This document shows, one piece after another, positions 1 through 8,610 of a DNA stretch of 64,000 bases. A program made the position numbers and the translations under genes. The stretch's first letter is position 1. Each line of letters opens with the position of its first letter. The DNA lies in NCBI GenBank assembly GCA_023400235.1, contig JAEXFI010000041.1:62001-126000 (forward strand), written 5' to 3'. The notes below the pieces were generated by a model. It made no database searches and was not told the DNA's origin. It saw only the letters and a list, made by a program, of their open reading frames with translations. Origin of the DNA: Bacillota bacterium (GTDB lineage: Bacteria; Bacillota; Clostridia; Acetivibrionales; DSM-1351).

Positions 1-723
1 CGGAATGTGGTCAACTCCACCGGTGTGAATATCAAAAACATCACCCAGGTATTTGCGGCCCATGGCGGAGCACTCTATATGCCAGCCGGGATAACCCATT
101 CCCCATGGGCTGGGCCACTGCATTATATGCTCCCTGGGTGCCTTTTTCCAAAGTGCGAAATCTGCCGGATGGCGCTTCTCCTCATTCACTTCAACCCTGG
201 CTCCTGCAATCTGTTCTTCCAGATTGGCCTTTGACAGCTTTCCATAGGACTGGAATTTCTGTATGTCAAAATAGATGCCGTCGCTGGTTTCATAGCCAAA
301 GCCCTTATCCACAAGCCCATTAACAAAAGCCAGCATTTCAGGTATGTGCTCGGTAGCCTTGGGAACAATCTCAGGCACCTCTATATTTAAAGCCCTTATA
401 TCCTTCATGAACACACCAGTGTAGTACTCGGCTATTTCCCAGGGGGTTTTTTTCTGCTCACGGGCACCCTTGAGCATTTTGTCCTCACCGTCGTCCTCAT
501 CGGACACCAAATGCCCTACATCCGTTATGTTCATGGCATGCTTCAGGGTATAGCCGTTATACTCCAGAACCCTTCTTAGCATATCCATGAATACATAGGT
601 TCTTAAATTTCCGATATGAGCATAGTTGTATACCGTGGGACCACATGAATAAATTCTTACCTCTTTATCATTAATCGGTTTAAATTCTTCTTTTTTTCTG
701 GAAAGCGTATTGTAGACCTTCAT
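1..723 (-). CDS. cysS: Cysteinyl-tRNA synthetase, N-terminal part (cut by window edge)
   Basis: Charges tRNA-Cys with cysteine in the cytoplasm. The 241 visible residues hold the start of the class I catalytic fold: CGPTVYNYAHIGN with the HIGH-type motif HIGN at residues 36-39, zinc-ligand candidates Cys27 and the Cys of WHIECSAM, and the DIHTGGVDHIP segment at the cut edge. The KMSKS loop and anticodon domain lie outside the window. The frame is open to base 1. It starts 73 bases after the cysE stop on the same strand, the usual cysE-cysS pairing, so the two are probably cotranscribed. Confidence 0.96.
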   Translation of the reverse strand, partial: MKVYNTLSRKKEEFKPINDKEVRIYSCGPTVYNYAHIGNLRTYVFMDMLRRVLEYNGYTLKHAMNITDVGHLVSDEDDGEDKMLKGAREQKKTPWEIAEYYTGVFMKDIRALNIEVPEIVPKATEHIPEMLAFVNGLVDKGFGYETSDGIYFDIQKFQSYGKLSKANLEEQIAGARVEVNEEKRHPADFALWKKAPREHIMQWPSPWGMGYPGWHIECSAMGRKYLGDVFDIHTGGVDHIP

Positions 724-796
724 CCGTACCTCCATCCCCGTGCCTTAACGCGGTTAAATATATATCATTTAATCATTTACTTTTAAACATTTACAT

Positions 797-1519
797 TTAA
801 ACATTGCCTTCTTTGTCCTCGTCTTCATCCTTGACGACCTTGCGGTCAACGGCCTTTCTCTTGGCACACAGGCTCTCTTCTCCTGTTATGCGGCAATTTT
901 GCTCAACATGTGCCAGCCTGCTTTCCAGCCTGCATATTTCCTGCGAGATCGGGTCGGGCATATGTATCTGGTCAAGAGATTCAGAAGGACTGATCACTCT
1001 CTTGTTGCCTTTTTTAACAGTTCTGCCCTTAACTCCCACAACCGTTGAATAGGGCTCAACCTCAAAGGCCACAAAGGTATTGGCGCCGATGGTGGAATTG
1101 TCCCCGATCTTAAAAGGACCAAGAACCTTTGCACCTGCACCTATGAGAACATTGTTGCCCACGGTGGGGTGTCTTTTTGAACCCTTGTCCTTGCCGGTTC
1201 CTCCCAGCGTAACCCCATGGTATATTGTACAATTATCTCCGATTTCGGCCGATTCCCCGATTACAACACCCATACCGTGGTCAATAAACAGTCCTCTGCC
1301 AATTTTTGCCCCGGGATGGATCTCTATGCCCGTCAACAGCCTGGCAAGCTGCGATATGAACCTGGCTATAAAAAATCTCTTCTTTTTATAAAACCAATGA
1401 GCTGCCTTATGATAAACCAAAGCGTGAAACCCGGGGTAAAGCAGAATTACCTCAAGGGTGCTTTTTGCAGCAGGGTCCCGGCTTGCTATTAATCTGGCAT
1501 CATCTAGTAAATTGCCCAT
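797..1519 (-). CDS. cysE: Serine O-acetyltransferase
   Basis: Makes O-acetylserine from serine and acetyl-CoA, the first step of cysteine synthesis. The 240 residues show a short helical N-terminus and a left-handed beta-helix of hexapeptide repeats at about 65-175, with the family segments IDHGMGVVIGESAEIG and IYHGVTLGGTGKDKG. This is the shorter clostridial/Bacillus form. The C-terminus ends in an unusual lysine/aspartate/glutamate-rich tail (KDEDEDKEGNV). ATG follows an AGAAGGAAGG ribosome site. It lies directly upstream of cysS, so cysteine supply and tRNA charging are linked in one operon. Confidence 0.95.
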   Translation of the reverse strand: MGNLLDDARLIASRDPAAKSTLEVILLYPGFHALVYHKAAHWFYKKKRFFIARFISQLARLLTGIEIHPGAKIGRGLFIDHGMGVVIGESAEIGDNCTIYHGVTLGGTGKDKGSKRHPTVGNNVLIGAGAKVLGPFKIGDNSTIGANTFVAFEVEPYSTVVGVKGRTVKKGNKRVISPSESLDQIHMPDPISQEICRLESRLAHVEQNCRITGEESLCAKRKAVDRKVVKDEDEDKEGNV

Positions 1520-1711
1520 ATAACCTTCCTTCTATTTATGTCATTTAAAATACATATATAATTATATTCTCATTAGTATCCAAATTATATTGTCAATATC
1601 AGCCTCTGTATTACATAAAAATCTGAATAACTTCACATCAGTTATAGACATTTTAACAGTTTTAAAATTCCATGTAAATAAGTACATAAATAAGTAGGTT
1701 GAGTCAGGTTT

Positions 1712-1925
1712 TTTGAGCAAAGCGAAGGGGCATTTCTGCCCCCTATGCTTTTAAATTAACTCCCAAAATGGCGTCCCCAGTATTTTGACACCTAGCCCAA
1801 GCTAGGTGGGTGTCCCGGTGGCATCTTCAGTCTTCCTTCGCCGTTGCACATCGTTCATGCCGTGTGTCGGAATTACCCAAGGCCTGACATGGTATACCAA
1901 ACAGCAGACTCCCTTATTACAGATG
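1712..1925 (-). ncRNA. Candidate structured RNA upstream of cysE
   Basis: This gap of about 600 bases has no convincing reading frame but is unusually GC-rich and palindrome-rich. Read leftward it contains a perfect 8-bp hairpin CACCTAGC-TTGG-GCTAGGTG, a 6-bp hairpin GGGGCA-GAAA-TGCCCC near its 3' end, a GGTATACC palindrome and purine-rich unpaired-looking blocks such as GGCGAAGGAAGACTGAAG. A good promoter lies 100 bases upstream on the same strand. It could be a free-standing ncRNA (6S- or raiA-like size) or a long leader of cysE-cysS. I could not assign a family; T-box and S-box signatures are absent. Strand is inferred from the promoter. Confidence 0.4.
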
Positions 1926-2030
1926 TAGGTTCAAAATAAAAGGTTTTATTCGCTCATTTCAGGATAATTTATTTACTTTATTTATAAGCCGCAATAACTC
2001 AAATCCTGTTGTTTACCGCTTTATAGCCCT

Positions 2031-2059
2031 ATTATAGCACCTGTTAACTGTAATGTAAA
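2031..2059 (-). promoter_or_regulatory. Vegetative promoter for the candidate RNA / cysE leader
   Basis: Leftward-reading TTTACA (2054-2059), a 17-base spacer and TATAAT (2031-2036). The start point would fall near 2024, about 100 bases before the GC-rich structured stretch and about 500 bases before cysE. Confidence 0.55.
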
Positions 2060-2132
2060 ATATATTAAAAAATTGTTAAGAGAATCTATCTCTCACTATC
2101 TGCTGTTATCTATCTCTCATTTAATTTTTTCG

Positions 2133-2387
2133 CTATATCCTTTGGTATTTATTTTTTCCAAAGCCCGGAATAATCCTGTATACGGCCTTAATAGGCATAT
2201 TACACAATGCTGCCTCATTCCTCACCACCGGCAGGTACTCCTCTGGGAATTTCAGGCACAGACCGCACCCGCCTTTGGCCACATTGCAGGGGGTCGATAT
2301 TACATCGAATTGATATCCCTTTCTCTCAAGAGCGGATTCCAGCTTATATACATAATTACCTGTTTCCAATATTGCTATGCACTTCAT
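2133..2387 (-). CDS. DUF3343 protein (putative Se/S carrier-like)
   Basis: An 84-residue protein of the DUF3343 type: MKCIAILETGNYVYKLESAL at the start, then a CNVAKGGCGLCLKF cysteine cluster and a C-terminal VYRII. Family members resemble small sulfur/selenium carrier proteins and are often found with cysteine desulfurase or YedF genes; none is adjacent here, though cysE-cysS is next along the strand. The start chosen is the ATG preceded by GGAGTGG at 7 bases; an upstream in-frame start lacks a ribosome site. Exact function is unknown. Confidence 0.8.
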   Translation of the reverse strand: MKCIAILETGNYVYKLESALERKGYQFDVISTPCNVAKGGCGLCLKFPEEYLPVVRNEAALCNMPIKAVYRIIPGFGKNKYQRI

Positions 2388-2483
2388 AAAACCACTCCAT
2401 CTGCTCAAAATTATATTATGTGCCACTCTTGCTGCCATACTACATAATATAGCTGCAGACAGTAAAAAGTTCCGTCTAAATCT

Positions 2484-3368
2484 TTAAGCCATACCTATCC
2501 TGTTAAGCCTTGCATGGTAAAACAGATACTGCTGGGCATAGCCCTTAAGCCCGCCAAAATTGCTGTCTGCAAGCTGCTGTATTTCCTTTAGGCCCGCCTC
2601 TCTTTTGAAGTAAAGCTCCTCCATGACTCTTTTGACCCAAACATCCGTAGGAAAAACATCAAACTTAACTCCGCTGAACAGCAGTATGCAGTCGGCTACC
2701 TTGGGACCTACCCCCGGCATAGTCATCAGAGCCTTCCTGGCTCCATCCGTATCAAGACCTTCCAGAGCTTCCGGGGTAACCTTCCCCTCCAGCATAAGGC
2801 GGGAGGTTCCCAAAATGTATTTACACCTGAAGCCTGCCTTGCACTGCTGCAACTCCTCCAGAGTGGCTGCTGCCAGGGCTTCCACCGGTGGAAAGCCATA
2901 ATGCCCCTCTTGAATGTCAATACACTGTCCTTTCAGCGTTGCCAAGGACTCCACCGTCTTCATTATTCTTGGAATCATGTTATTGGCAGAAATTATAAAG
3001 GAAATCAGCATCTCCCAGAAATCCTGCCTGAGAATTCTTATTCCATAGCCGGTTTCTATTGCCTCCCTCATAATGGGGTCCTTTTCCAGCAAGGATTTTA
3101 TATTGGAATAATCCGTGCCCAGGTCAAAATAGTCAAACCATATATCAACAAAATCCTGTATGCCGGAATTCTCAATATACAGCGCATCTCCCTCCTGGCT
3201 TACCCTCACACTTTTCCCGCTGACAACCCCCCGGTAGCTTCCGTCCTCAAGCCTTATCCACCTGAAGCATTGACCGCACTCAAATATATGTGTCAGATTA
3301 AAATCCCTGATATTTCTAATACTCAGGCAGCTGCCCTTTTCCTCCAGCAAATAACCCCTGTACTCCAT
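2484..3368 (-). CDS. ogg: 8-oxoguanine DNA glycosylase (OGG1-type, HhH-GPD)
   Basis: Base-excision repair enzyme that removes oxidised guanine and cleaves the DNA backbone. The 294 residues have an N-terminal OGG domain with CGQCFRW near 31, then a HhH-GPD domain. The hairpin MPGVGPKVADC carries the catalytic lysine at Lys223, and FPTDVWVKR carries the conserved Asp242. Length and architecture match the clostridial OGG1 form rather than MutY/Nth, and no iron-sulfur cluster cysteines are present. ATG has GGGGAG at 6 bases. Confidence 0.93.
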   Translation of the reverse strand: MEYRGYLLEEKGSCLSIRNIRDFNLTHIFECGQCFRWIRLEDGSYRGVVSGKSVRVSQEGDALYIENSGIQDFVDIWFDYFDLGTDYSNIKSLLEKDPIMREAIETGYGIRILRQDFWEMLISFIISANNMIPRIMKTVESLATLKGQCIDIQEGHYGFPPVEALAAATLEELQQCKAGFRCKYILGTSRLMLEGKVTPEALEGLDTDGARKALMTMPGVGPKVADCILLFSGVKFDVFPTDVWVKRVMEELYFKREAGLKEIQQLADSNFGGLKGYAQQYLFYHARLNRIGMA

Positions 3369-3587
3369 CTGAATCTCCCCTCTTTTAAAACCATTATTGT
3401 TGAAATGCCAAGTTGAAATGCTAATAGGTAATTACCCTTTTATGGCAGGCTAAACCATTTTTCTGCCGGGTAAGTTGTACTAGTACCGCAATTATGATTA
3501 AAGTGGTATAATTCAATATTGTAATACATCGTGTGAAACATAGTAAATGTCAATATATTGTTTAAAAAAATACATGGGAGAATGCAT

Positions 3588-4364
3588 ATGAAGGAAAAGA
3601 TTTACACAATACCTGTAACAGATGCCTTTGCAGTGGAATGCGAGTGTCCCCTCTGCGCACTGGAGAAAAAGCTGGAGGAGGAAAGTGTCGATTACGCTCT
3701 GGGCCCTGCCCTCATGGAGCCAGACAAGCGGCAGGAAACCAATGAGCTGGGCTTCTGCACAAAGCACTATGAAGCCATGTATAACAAACAGGTCAACCGT
3801 CTTGGCCTGGCTCTGATGATAGATACCTTTCTCCAGGAAAAAATCAGCGCTATGAAAAAACTCTATGAAAGTAAAGTCCCAGCCTTGGAAAAGGATGCCT
3901 CCGGAGGCCTTGTAAAAAATCTGTCCAATCGTCTTTCCTCAAAGCAGACAGATTCGGAAAAGCTTGTGGCTGAGCTTGTGGCACAGCTTGACTATATAGG
4001 GAACAATTGTGCTATTTGCCGCAAGCTTGACCATACCATGGACAGATATATTGATGTAATCTTCTACCTTTACTTTAAGGAGCCGGAATTCAGGGAGAAA
4101 TTTCACGCAAAGAAGGGCTTCTGCCTAAAACATATGAAGCAGCTGCTCTCTGCCACGAAAAAATATCTCAATGCCAATGAAACAGCAATATTCACCCGTA
4201 ATCTTATGGACATACAGCTTGCCAATATGGAAAGAGTTGAAAAGGAAGTTGACTGGTTTACGAAAAAATTTGACTACAGGTATAATGATGCTCCCTGGGG
4301 AAATTCAAAGGATGCGGTTATCAGAAGTATTCAAAAAATAAGAGGAAACAGTGAATTAAAATAG
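3588..4364 (+). CDS. DUF6062 family protein with paired cysteine motifs
   Basis: A 258-residue cytoplasmic protein of the DUF6062 type. Two repeats each join CPLC/CAIC with FCxKH: CECPLCALEK then GFCTKHYEAM, and NCAICRKLDH then GFCLKHMKQL. This suggests two metal-binding or redox sites, though no activity is known. The start is the ATG with GGGAG at 7 bases; two upstream in-frame ATGs lack or crowd the ribosome site. It is the only rightward gene in this stretch and stands alone. Confidence 0.75.
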   Translation: MKEKIYTIPVTDAFAVECECPLCALEKKLEEESVDYALGPALMEPDKRQETNELGFCTKHYEAMYNKQVNRLGLALMIDTFLQEKISAMKKLYESKVPALEKDASGGLVKNLSNRLSSKQTDSEKLVAELVAQLDYIGNNCAICRKLDHTMDRYIDVIFYLYFKEPEFREKFHAKKGFCLKHMKQLLSATKKYLNANETAIFTRNLMDIQLANMERVEKEVDWFTKKFDYRYNDAPWGNSKDAVIRSIQKIRGNSELK

Positions 4365-4520
4365 TAACATTTGAGTACCGTCTTAAATATTATGTAAAGT
4401 AGATAGATATTTCTATCTGCCCTATGAGCACCGGGAAAGATTGCCACCCCATCCCCATCCTGTACCGGTCCTCCCCCTGGCACAGCAATCAACGTCGAAA
4501 TGACTACACTACCAGGTGTC

Positions 4521-4549
4521 CCGTATACCAATCCTGGATTGGTATACGG
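4521..4549. repeat. 12-bp perfect inverted repeat
   Basis: CCGTATACCAAT, a 5-base loop and ATTGGTATACGG in the 260-base gap between the convergent DUF6062 and metA genes. No T-run follows closely, so it is not a classic terminator. The rest of the gap (4365-4624) holds no gene I can support. Confidence 0.5.
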
Positions 4550-4624
4550 ACATTCAAGACAAAAAGATTTGGATTGTTATATCCCTCAAGGTGCTCATAG
4601 GTAACAAAAAGCATACCCAAACAA

Positions 4625-5545
4625 TTACTTGCCGATTTCCGTCAAATCAAAAGGAGTTTCCTGGTATACATAATAGTTCAGCCAGTTCAGGAACAAAAGA
4701 TTTCCATGCCCCCTCCACCTGACTATAGGTGGCTTGGAAGGATCATTATCAGGATAATAATTCCTGGGCACTTCTATATCAAGGCCTTTTTCCACATCTC
4801 TTACATATTCGGCGTTAAGTGTCATGGGGTCATATTCGCTGTGGCCGGTAGCAAAAATATGTCTGCCGTCCTTGGATGCTACAAGATATACGCCCGCCTC
4901 ATGGGATTCTGACAGAATCTCCAGCTCATCAACCTTACAAATGTCTTCTTTTCGTATTTCGGTATATCTGGAATGAGGCACGTAAAAAATGTCGTCAAAA
5001 CCTCTTAAAAGTTTTACATGCTCCTTGCTCTTGTCGTGGGGAAAAACTCCGAACATTTTGTTCGCCAGCTCATGCTTTGGTATGCCGTAATGGTAATAAA
5101 GCCCTGCTTGCGCTCCCCAACAGATATGTAAGGTGGAGTATACGTTGGTCAGGCTCCAATCCATGATTCTGGTAAGCTCCTCCCAATAATTCACCTGCTC
5201 GTAAGGCAGCTGCTCCACAGGCGCCCCGGTTATTATCAAACCATCAAAATGTTCATTTTGTATCTCATCGAAGGTTTTGTAAAACTCCATCAGATGCTCC
5301 TCGGGAGTGTTTTTGGAGACATGGGATGCAGGATACAGCAATACCGTTTCTATCTGCAGTGGGGTATTTCCGATCAATCTCAGAAGCTGTGTTTCAGTAG
5401 TTATTTTAGTTGGCATCAGATTTAAAATCACTATTTTAAGAGGCCGTATATCCTGATGATATGCCCGGTCCTCAAACATGACAAATATATTCTCATTATT
5501 TAATATTTCAGCAGCAGGTAAATTATCCGATATTCTAATAGGCAT
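4625..5545 (-). CDS. metA: Homoserine O-acyltransferase (probably acetyl-CoA dependent)
   Basis: Activates homoserine for methionine synthesis. The 306 residues show the MetA triad: Cys142 in HICWGAQ, and His235 and Glu237 in ATGHSEYDP. Residue 111 is Glu (APVEQLPYE). In this family Glu at that site is associated with acetyl-CoA use, and Gly with succinyl-CoA, so the product is likely O-acetylhomoserine, which fits the adjacent metY. The start chosen is MPIRISDNLPA with GGGAG at 5 bases; an ATG 12 bases upstream overlaps that ribosome site. It has its own promoter and leader, separate from metY. Confidence 0.95.
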   Translation of the reverse strand: MPIRISDNLPAAEILNNENIFVMFEDRAYHQDIRPLKIVILNLMPTKITTETQLLRLIGNTPLQIETVLLYPASHVSKNTPEEHLMEFYKTFDEIQNEHFDGLIITGAPVEQLPYEQVNYWEELTRIMDWSLTNVYSTLHICWGAQAGLYYHYGIPKHELANKMFGVFPHDKSKEHVKLLRGFDDIFYVPHSRYTEIRKEDICKVDELEILSESHEAGVYLVASKDGRHIFATGHSEYDPMTLNAEYVRDVEKGLDIEVPRNYYPDNDPSKPPIVRWRGHGNLLFLNWLNYYVYQETPFDLTEIGK

Positions 5546-5558
5546 ATGGTCTCCCATC

Positions 5559-5575
5559 TACGTGCATAGCACGTA
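5559..5575 (-). promoter_or_regulatory. Hairpin next to the metA ribosome site
   Basis: Perfect 7-bp inverted repeat TACGTGC-ATA-GCACGTA ending 3 bases before the GGGAG ribosome site of metA. It could influence ribosome access. Confidence 0.4.
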
Positions 5576-5598
5576 CACAAATAGTAATTAAAGGCACA

Positions 5599-5655
5599 AA
5601 AGTGGCTTTCTCGGCGTGAAAGCCACTTTGACTTGCCACATGTATCCTTCACGCC
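5599..5655 (-). promoter_or_regulatory. Candidate attenuator in the metA leader
   Basis: Within the ~150-base metA leader, 5618-5629 and 5599-5610 form a 12-bp perfect stem followed by TTTTGT, a terminator-like hairpin. Upstream, 5648-5655 (GGCGTGAA on the transcript) is perfectly complementary to 5613-5620, which takes in the loop and top of the first stem, so the two pairings compete over 3 stem base pairs plus the loop. No SAM-I, SAM-II or T-box core is visible, so the sensor, if any, is unknown. Confidence 0.45.
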
Positions 5656-5700
5656 ACTTACCCACTGTAAATTTCAAGGTCGTTTTTACTGATGATATAA

Positions 5701-5728
5701 ATTATATAATTAAGAAATAAAATGTCAA
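5701..5728 (-). promoter_or_regulatory. metA promoter
   Basis: Leftward-reading TTGACA (5723-5728), 16-base spacer, TATAAT (5701-5706): both boxes are perfect consensus. It lies between metY and metA, giving metA an independent transcript with a leader of about 150 bases. Confidence 0.75.
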
Positions 5729-5798
5729 CTGTTAACACATAACCATTTAATTCAAAAGCCCTGGACCGGCCTTCCCATAAACCTCTCCATAACCAAAA

Positions 5799-5930
5799 GA
5801 GCTGCTGAAAAGCGAGAACAAATGCAACAAATGCTCTGCATCTCCGACGGCCCGGGGACGCATTTCCCCTGGGACTCAGCCGTATGAATACATGCAAATA
5901 TTACAACTGTCTGCTTTTTGTCAGCAGCTC
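5799..5930. other. Large stem-loop element between metY and metA
   Basis: A 10-bp perfect closing stem (GAGCTGCTGA at 5799-5808, TCAGCAGCTC at 5921-5930), extended inward by an AAAAGC/GCTTTT pairing, encloses about 110 bases. Inside is a GC-rich hairpin around 5848-5883 (ACGGC...GCCGT with CCCGGGGA/TCCCCTGGG arms). T-rich tracts follow on both strands (CTGTTTTTTA rightward, TCTTTTGG leftward). It may be the metY terminator, a small RNA or a short mobile repeat. No family recognised. Confidence 0.45.
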
Positions 5931-5956
5931 CTGTTTTTTAATTGTTGTACAGTTTA

Positions 5957-7237
5957 TTATTTTATCTGCTCCAAGGCCTGGTCAAGGTCATAAATCAAAT
6001 CCTCAGCAGCTTCTATTCCTACAGAAAGGCGTATGGTATTGGGAGTAACCCCAGATTCCAAAAGCTCCTTTTCAGAAAGCTGGGAATGTGTAGTTGTGGC
6101 TGGATGAATAACCAGGGATTTTGCATCAGCTACATTGGCCAACAGTGAGAAAATTTCAAGACTGTCTATAAACTTCTTGGCCTCGTGAATTCCACCCTTT
6201 ATACCAAAGGTAAATATGGAACCGGCACCCTTTGGAACATATTTCTGAGCCAGCTCATAATATTTGTTGCTCTTGAGACTTGGATAGTTGACCCATTCCA
6301 CAAGAGGATGCTTTTCCAGATGCTCTGCAATCTTTTTGGAATTGCTTACATGTCTGTCAACTCTCAGTGACAGGGTTTCAAGCCCCTGTATAAACATGAA
6401 GGAGTTAAACGGGCTGATGGCAGCTCCGGTGTCCCTGAGTAGCTGAACTCTCGTCTTTGTAACAAAGGCAACTCCCCCAAGCTGTGAATACACCACTCCA
6501 TGATAGCTTTCATCCGGCTGAGTAAAGCCGGGGAATCTTCCGCTGGCTGCATAATCAAACTTTCCTCCGTCAACTATAACGCCTCCGATGGAAGTTCCGT
6601 GACCTCCTATAAATTTTGTTGCCGAGTGAACAACCACATCCGCACCAAACTCTATGGGCCTTACCAGATATGGCGTTCCAAAGGTATTGTCAACAATGAG
6701 TGGGATGCCGTTTTTGTGGGCAATGTCTGCCACAGCTTCAATATCTATTATATTGGCGTTTGGATTTCCTATGGACTCAATGAATATGGCCTTGGTATTA
6801 TCATCTATTGCCTCTTCAAAGTTTTTAACCTCATCGGGGTTTACAAAGGTTGTTTTTACTCCGTATCTGGGGAGGGTAACCGCAAAGAGATTATAGGTGC
6901 CGCCGTACAAGGTATTGGCAGCTACGATATTGTCCCCTGCTCCCGCAAGGTTCAGAACCGAGTAGGTTATTGCAGCAGAACCTGATGCAACCGCCAGAGC
7001 CGCAGAACCTCCCTCCAGTGCTGCTATTCTTTTTTCAAACACATCATTTGTGGGGTTCATTATTCTGGTATAAATATTCCCTGCAGCTCTCAAACCGAAT
7101 AAATCAGCAGCATTCTCAGCATTTTCAAAAACATAGGACGTTGTCTGGTATATGGGAACTGCCCTTGATCTCGTAGTAGGATCCACTTCCTGTCCGGCAT
7201 GTACCTGTAAAGTATCAAAACTCAACTTACGGCTCAT
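5957..7237 (-). CDS. metY: O-acetylhomoserine sulfhydrylase
   Basis: PLP enzyme of the Cys/Met metabolism family that makes homocysteine directly from O-acetylhomoserine and sulfide. The 426-residue length is typical of MetY rather than the ~390-residue cystathionine synthases. The PLP lysine is in VVHSATKFIGGHG, and ENAENAADLFGL...YTRIMNPTNDVFEKR matches the family N-terminus. ATG follows AGGAGG at 7 bases. It sits upstream of metA on the same strand, but a stem-loop element and a separate metA promoter lie between them. Confidence 0.95.
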   Translation of the reverse strand: MSRKLSFDTLQVHAGQEVDPTTRSRAVPIYQTTSYVFENAENAADLFGLRAAGNIYTRIMNPTNDVFEKRIAALEGGSAALAVASGSAAITYSVLNLAGAGDNIVAANTLYGGTYNLFAVTLPRYGVKTTFVNPDEVKNFEEAIDDNTKAIFIESIGNPNANIIDIEAVADIAHKNGIPLIVDNTFGTPYLVRPIEFGADVVVHSATKFIGGHGTSIGGVIVDGGKFDYAASGRFPGFTQPDESYHGVVYSQLGGVAFVTKTRVQLLRDTGAAISPFNSFMFIQGLETLSLRVDRHVSNSKKIAEHLEKHPLVEWVNYPSLKSNKYYELAQKYVPKGAGSIFTFGIKGGIHEAKKFIDSLEIFSLLANVADAKSLVIHPATTTHSQLSEKELLESGVTPNTIRLSVGIEAAEDLIYDLDQALEQIK

Positions 7238-7398
7238 ATGGCCACCTCCTGTTTTTAATTCCTAGTATTAATATAAGTTTAATAATATATTGATATTAAT
7301 ATACCTTTGTTTCCCAATTAAGTCAATACCAATTATTATTCTCCTGAGAATTTTACTTATACTTTTTCTTATAGAATATGACTATATGCCCCATGGAA

Positions 7399-8553
7399 TC
7401 ACACAGCCTTTTTATTTCCGAAGACAAATAGCAGGATTATAACCACCAGCACAGAAACAGCCGGTATTGCTGTAATATACCCTGCTCCCCAGGTTTCCAC
7501 CACCATGCCCGAAAGCCAGCCTGCCAGTACTGCACCCAACGAGCCGAAGGCCATGGTCAGTGCAAGAGCTCCGCTGCTCTTCTCTCCTGTTATGGTTGTC
7601 ATCCAGGTAACCAGCAAAGGGTAAAACGGTGCAAAAGCAAAGCCTGCTATACCGATTAGTACAATCGCGGCTGTCCGGCCTGAGAATATGACGCCTGTCA
7701 GAGCAGCGACTGCAAGAACGCCGTTTGCTAAGAGAATGTGTATCATATTGTAGCTTCTTAAAAGTCTGACCGAAATAATCCTGCCCGCGAACATCGAAAC
7801 CCATATAAGTATACTGGCCAGTATTCCTGAAATCCTTCCATAGCCCTGATCTTCAAAAAAAATCGGTGCAAACCCCCATATGCCGATTTCTGCTCCCACA
7901 TAAAAGAACAGGGCAAAGGGTGCAATCAGATAGGATGGTTTTTTCAAGGCTGTCAGGTATACTCTCAGGCTGTTCTCCCCGGAAGCACCCGCCGGAGCCT
8001 TCTCTTCCCTGTATGTACGGGTTGCAAGTGCCATAGCAACACAGCATATGCCTATGATATGATATGCATACCGCCAGTTGTCAAACAGCTTGAGCATTAT
8101 GAGCATAATAACCGGAGTGAGCAGCGCTCCTACTGTAAAAAACAATTGGACAAAGGCATTATTCTTTTCAACGCTTCTTACATCGTAATTTGTGGACAGA
8201 TATGTAATCCCATTCTGAGCTATGCTTCCAAAAGCGCCAATCATAAGGACACCTGTAACAGCCATCCAATAATTTGCCGCCCAGCCGAATAAAAAAGCCG
8301 AAAGACCTATTATTCCAAATGACAGGCTCAATATACCAAGCTTGCCGAACCTGTCAAACAGAAGCCCTCCCAGCAATACTGCTATCGTAAAACCAAAGTA
8401 CTGTATGCTTACCAGACTTCCCTGCTGCACCGAGGTCAGTCCTATTTCTTCCTTGAGCCCCGGCAAAGCAAGTCCTGTAGATGAAAGCAGCATTGCCATC
8501 AATATCATCTGGTAGCACAGTAATGCTATACTTTTTCTCCTTTTTTGCGTCAT
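7399..8553 (-). CDS. MFS transporter
   Basis: A 384-residue major facilitator with about 12 hydrophobic segments. The loop between segments 2 and 3 has the family motif form GGLLFDRFGKLG. The second half repeats the pattern with RIISVRLL between segments 8 and 9. Substrate cannot be read from sequence; the closest general type is sugar or drug-like MFS. ATG follows AAGGAG. It is followed upstream on the same strand by a diguanylate cyclase gene, with no clear functional link. Confidence 0.85.
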   Translation of the reverse strand: MTQKRRKSIALLCYQMILMAMLLSSTGLALPGLKEEIGLTSVQQGSLVSIQYFGFTIAVLLGGLLFDRFGKLGILSLSFGIIGLSAFLFGWAANYWMAVTGVLMIGAFGSIAQNGITYLSTNYDVRSVEKNNAFVQLFFTVGALLTPVIMLIMLKLFDNWRYAYHIIGICCVAMALATRTYREEKAPAGASGENSLRVYLTALKKPSYLIAPFALFFYVGAEIGIWGFAPIFFEDQGYGRISGILASILIWVSMFAGRIISVRLLRSYNMIHILLANGVLAVAALTGVIFSGRTAAIVLIGIAGFAFAPFYPLLVTWMTTITGEKSSGALALTMAFGSLGAVLAGWLSGMVVETWGAGYITAIPAVSVLVVIILLFVFGNKKAV

Positions 8554-8610
8554 GGATATCTCCTTATAGCTGTAATTTCTTAATAAACATAACTATATAT
8601 GCTTCCGGCT

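Noticed and set aside
1520..2060. T-box or S-box riboswitch before cysE
   Set aside because: No AGGGTGGNACCGCG box, specifier loop or S-box core could be found in the leader.
4331..4531. 66-codon leftward frame with a glycine/proline-rich start
   Set aside because: No ribosome site, overlaps the end of the DUF6062 gene and looks like noise.
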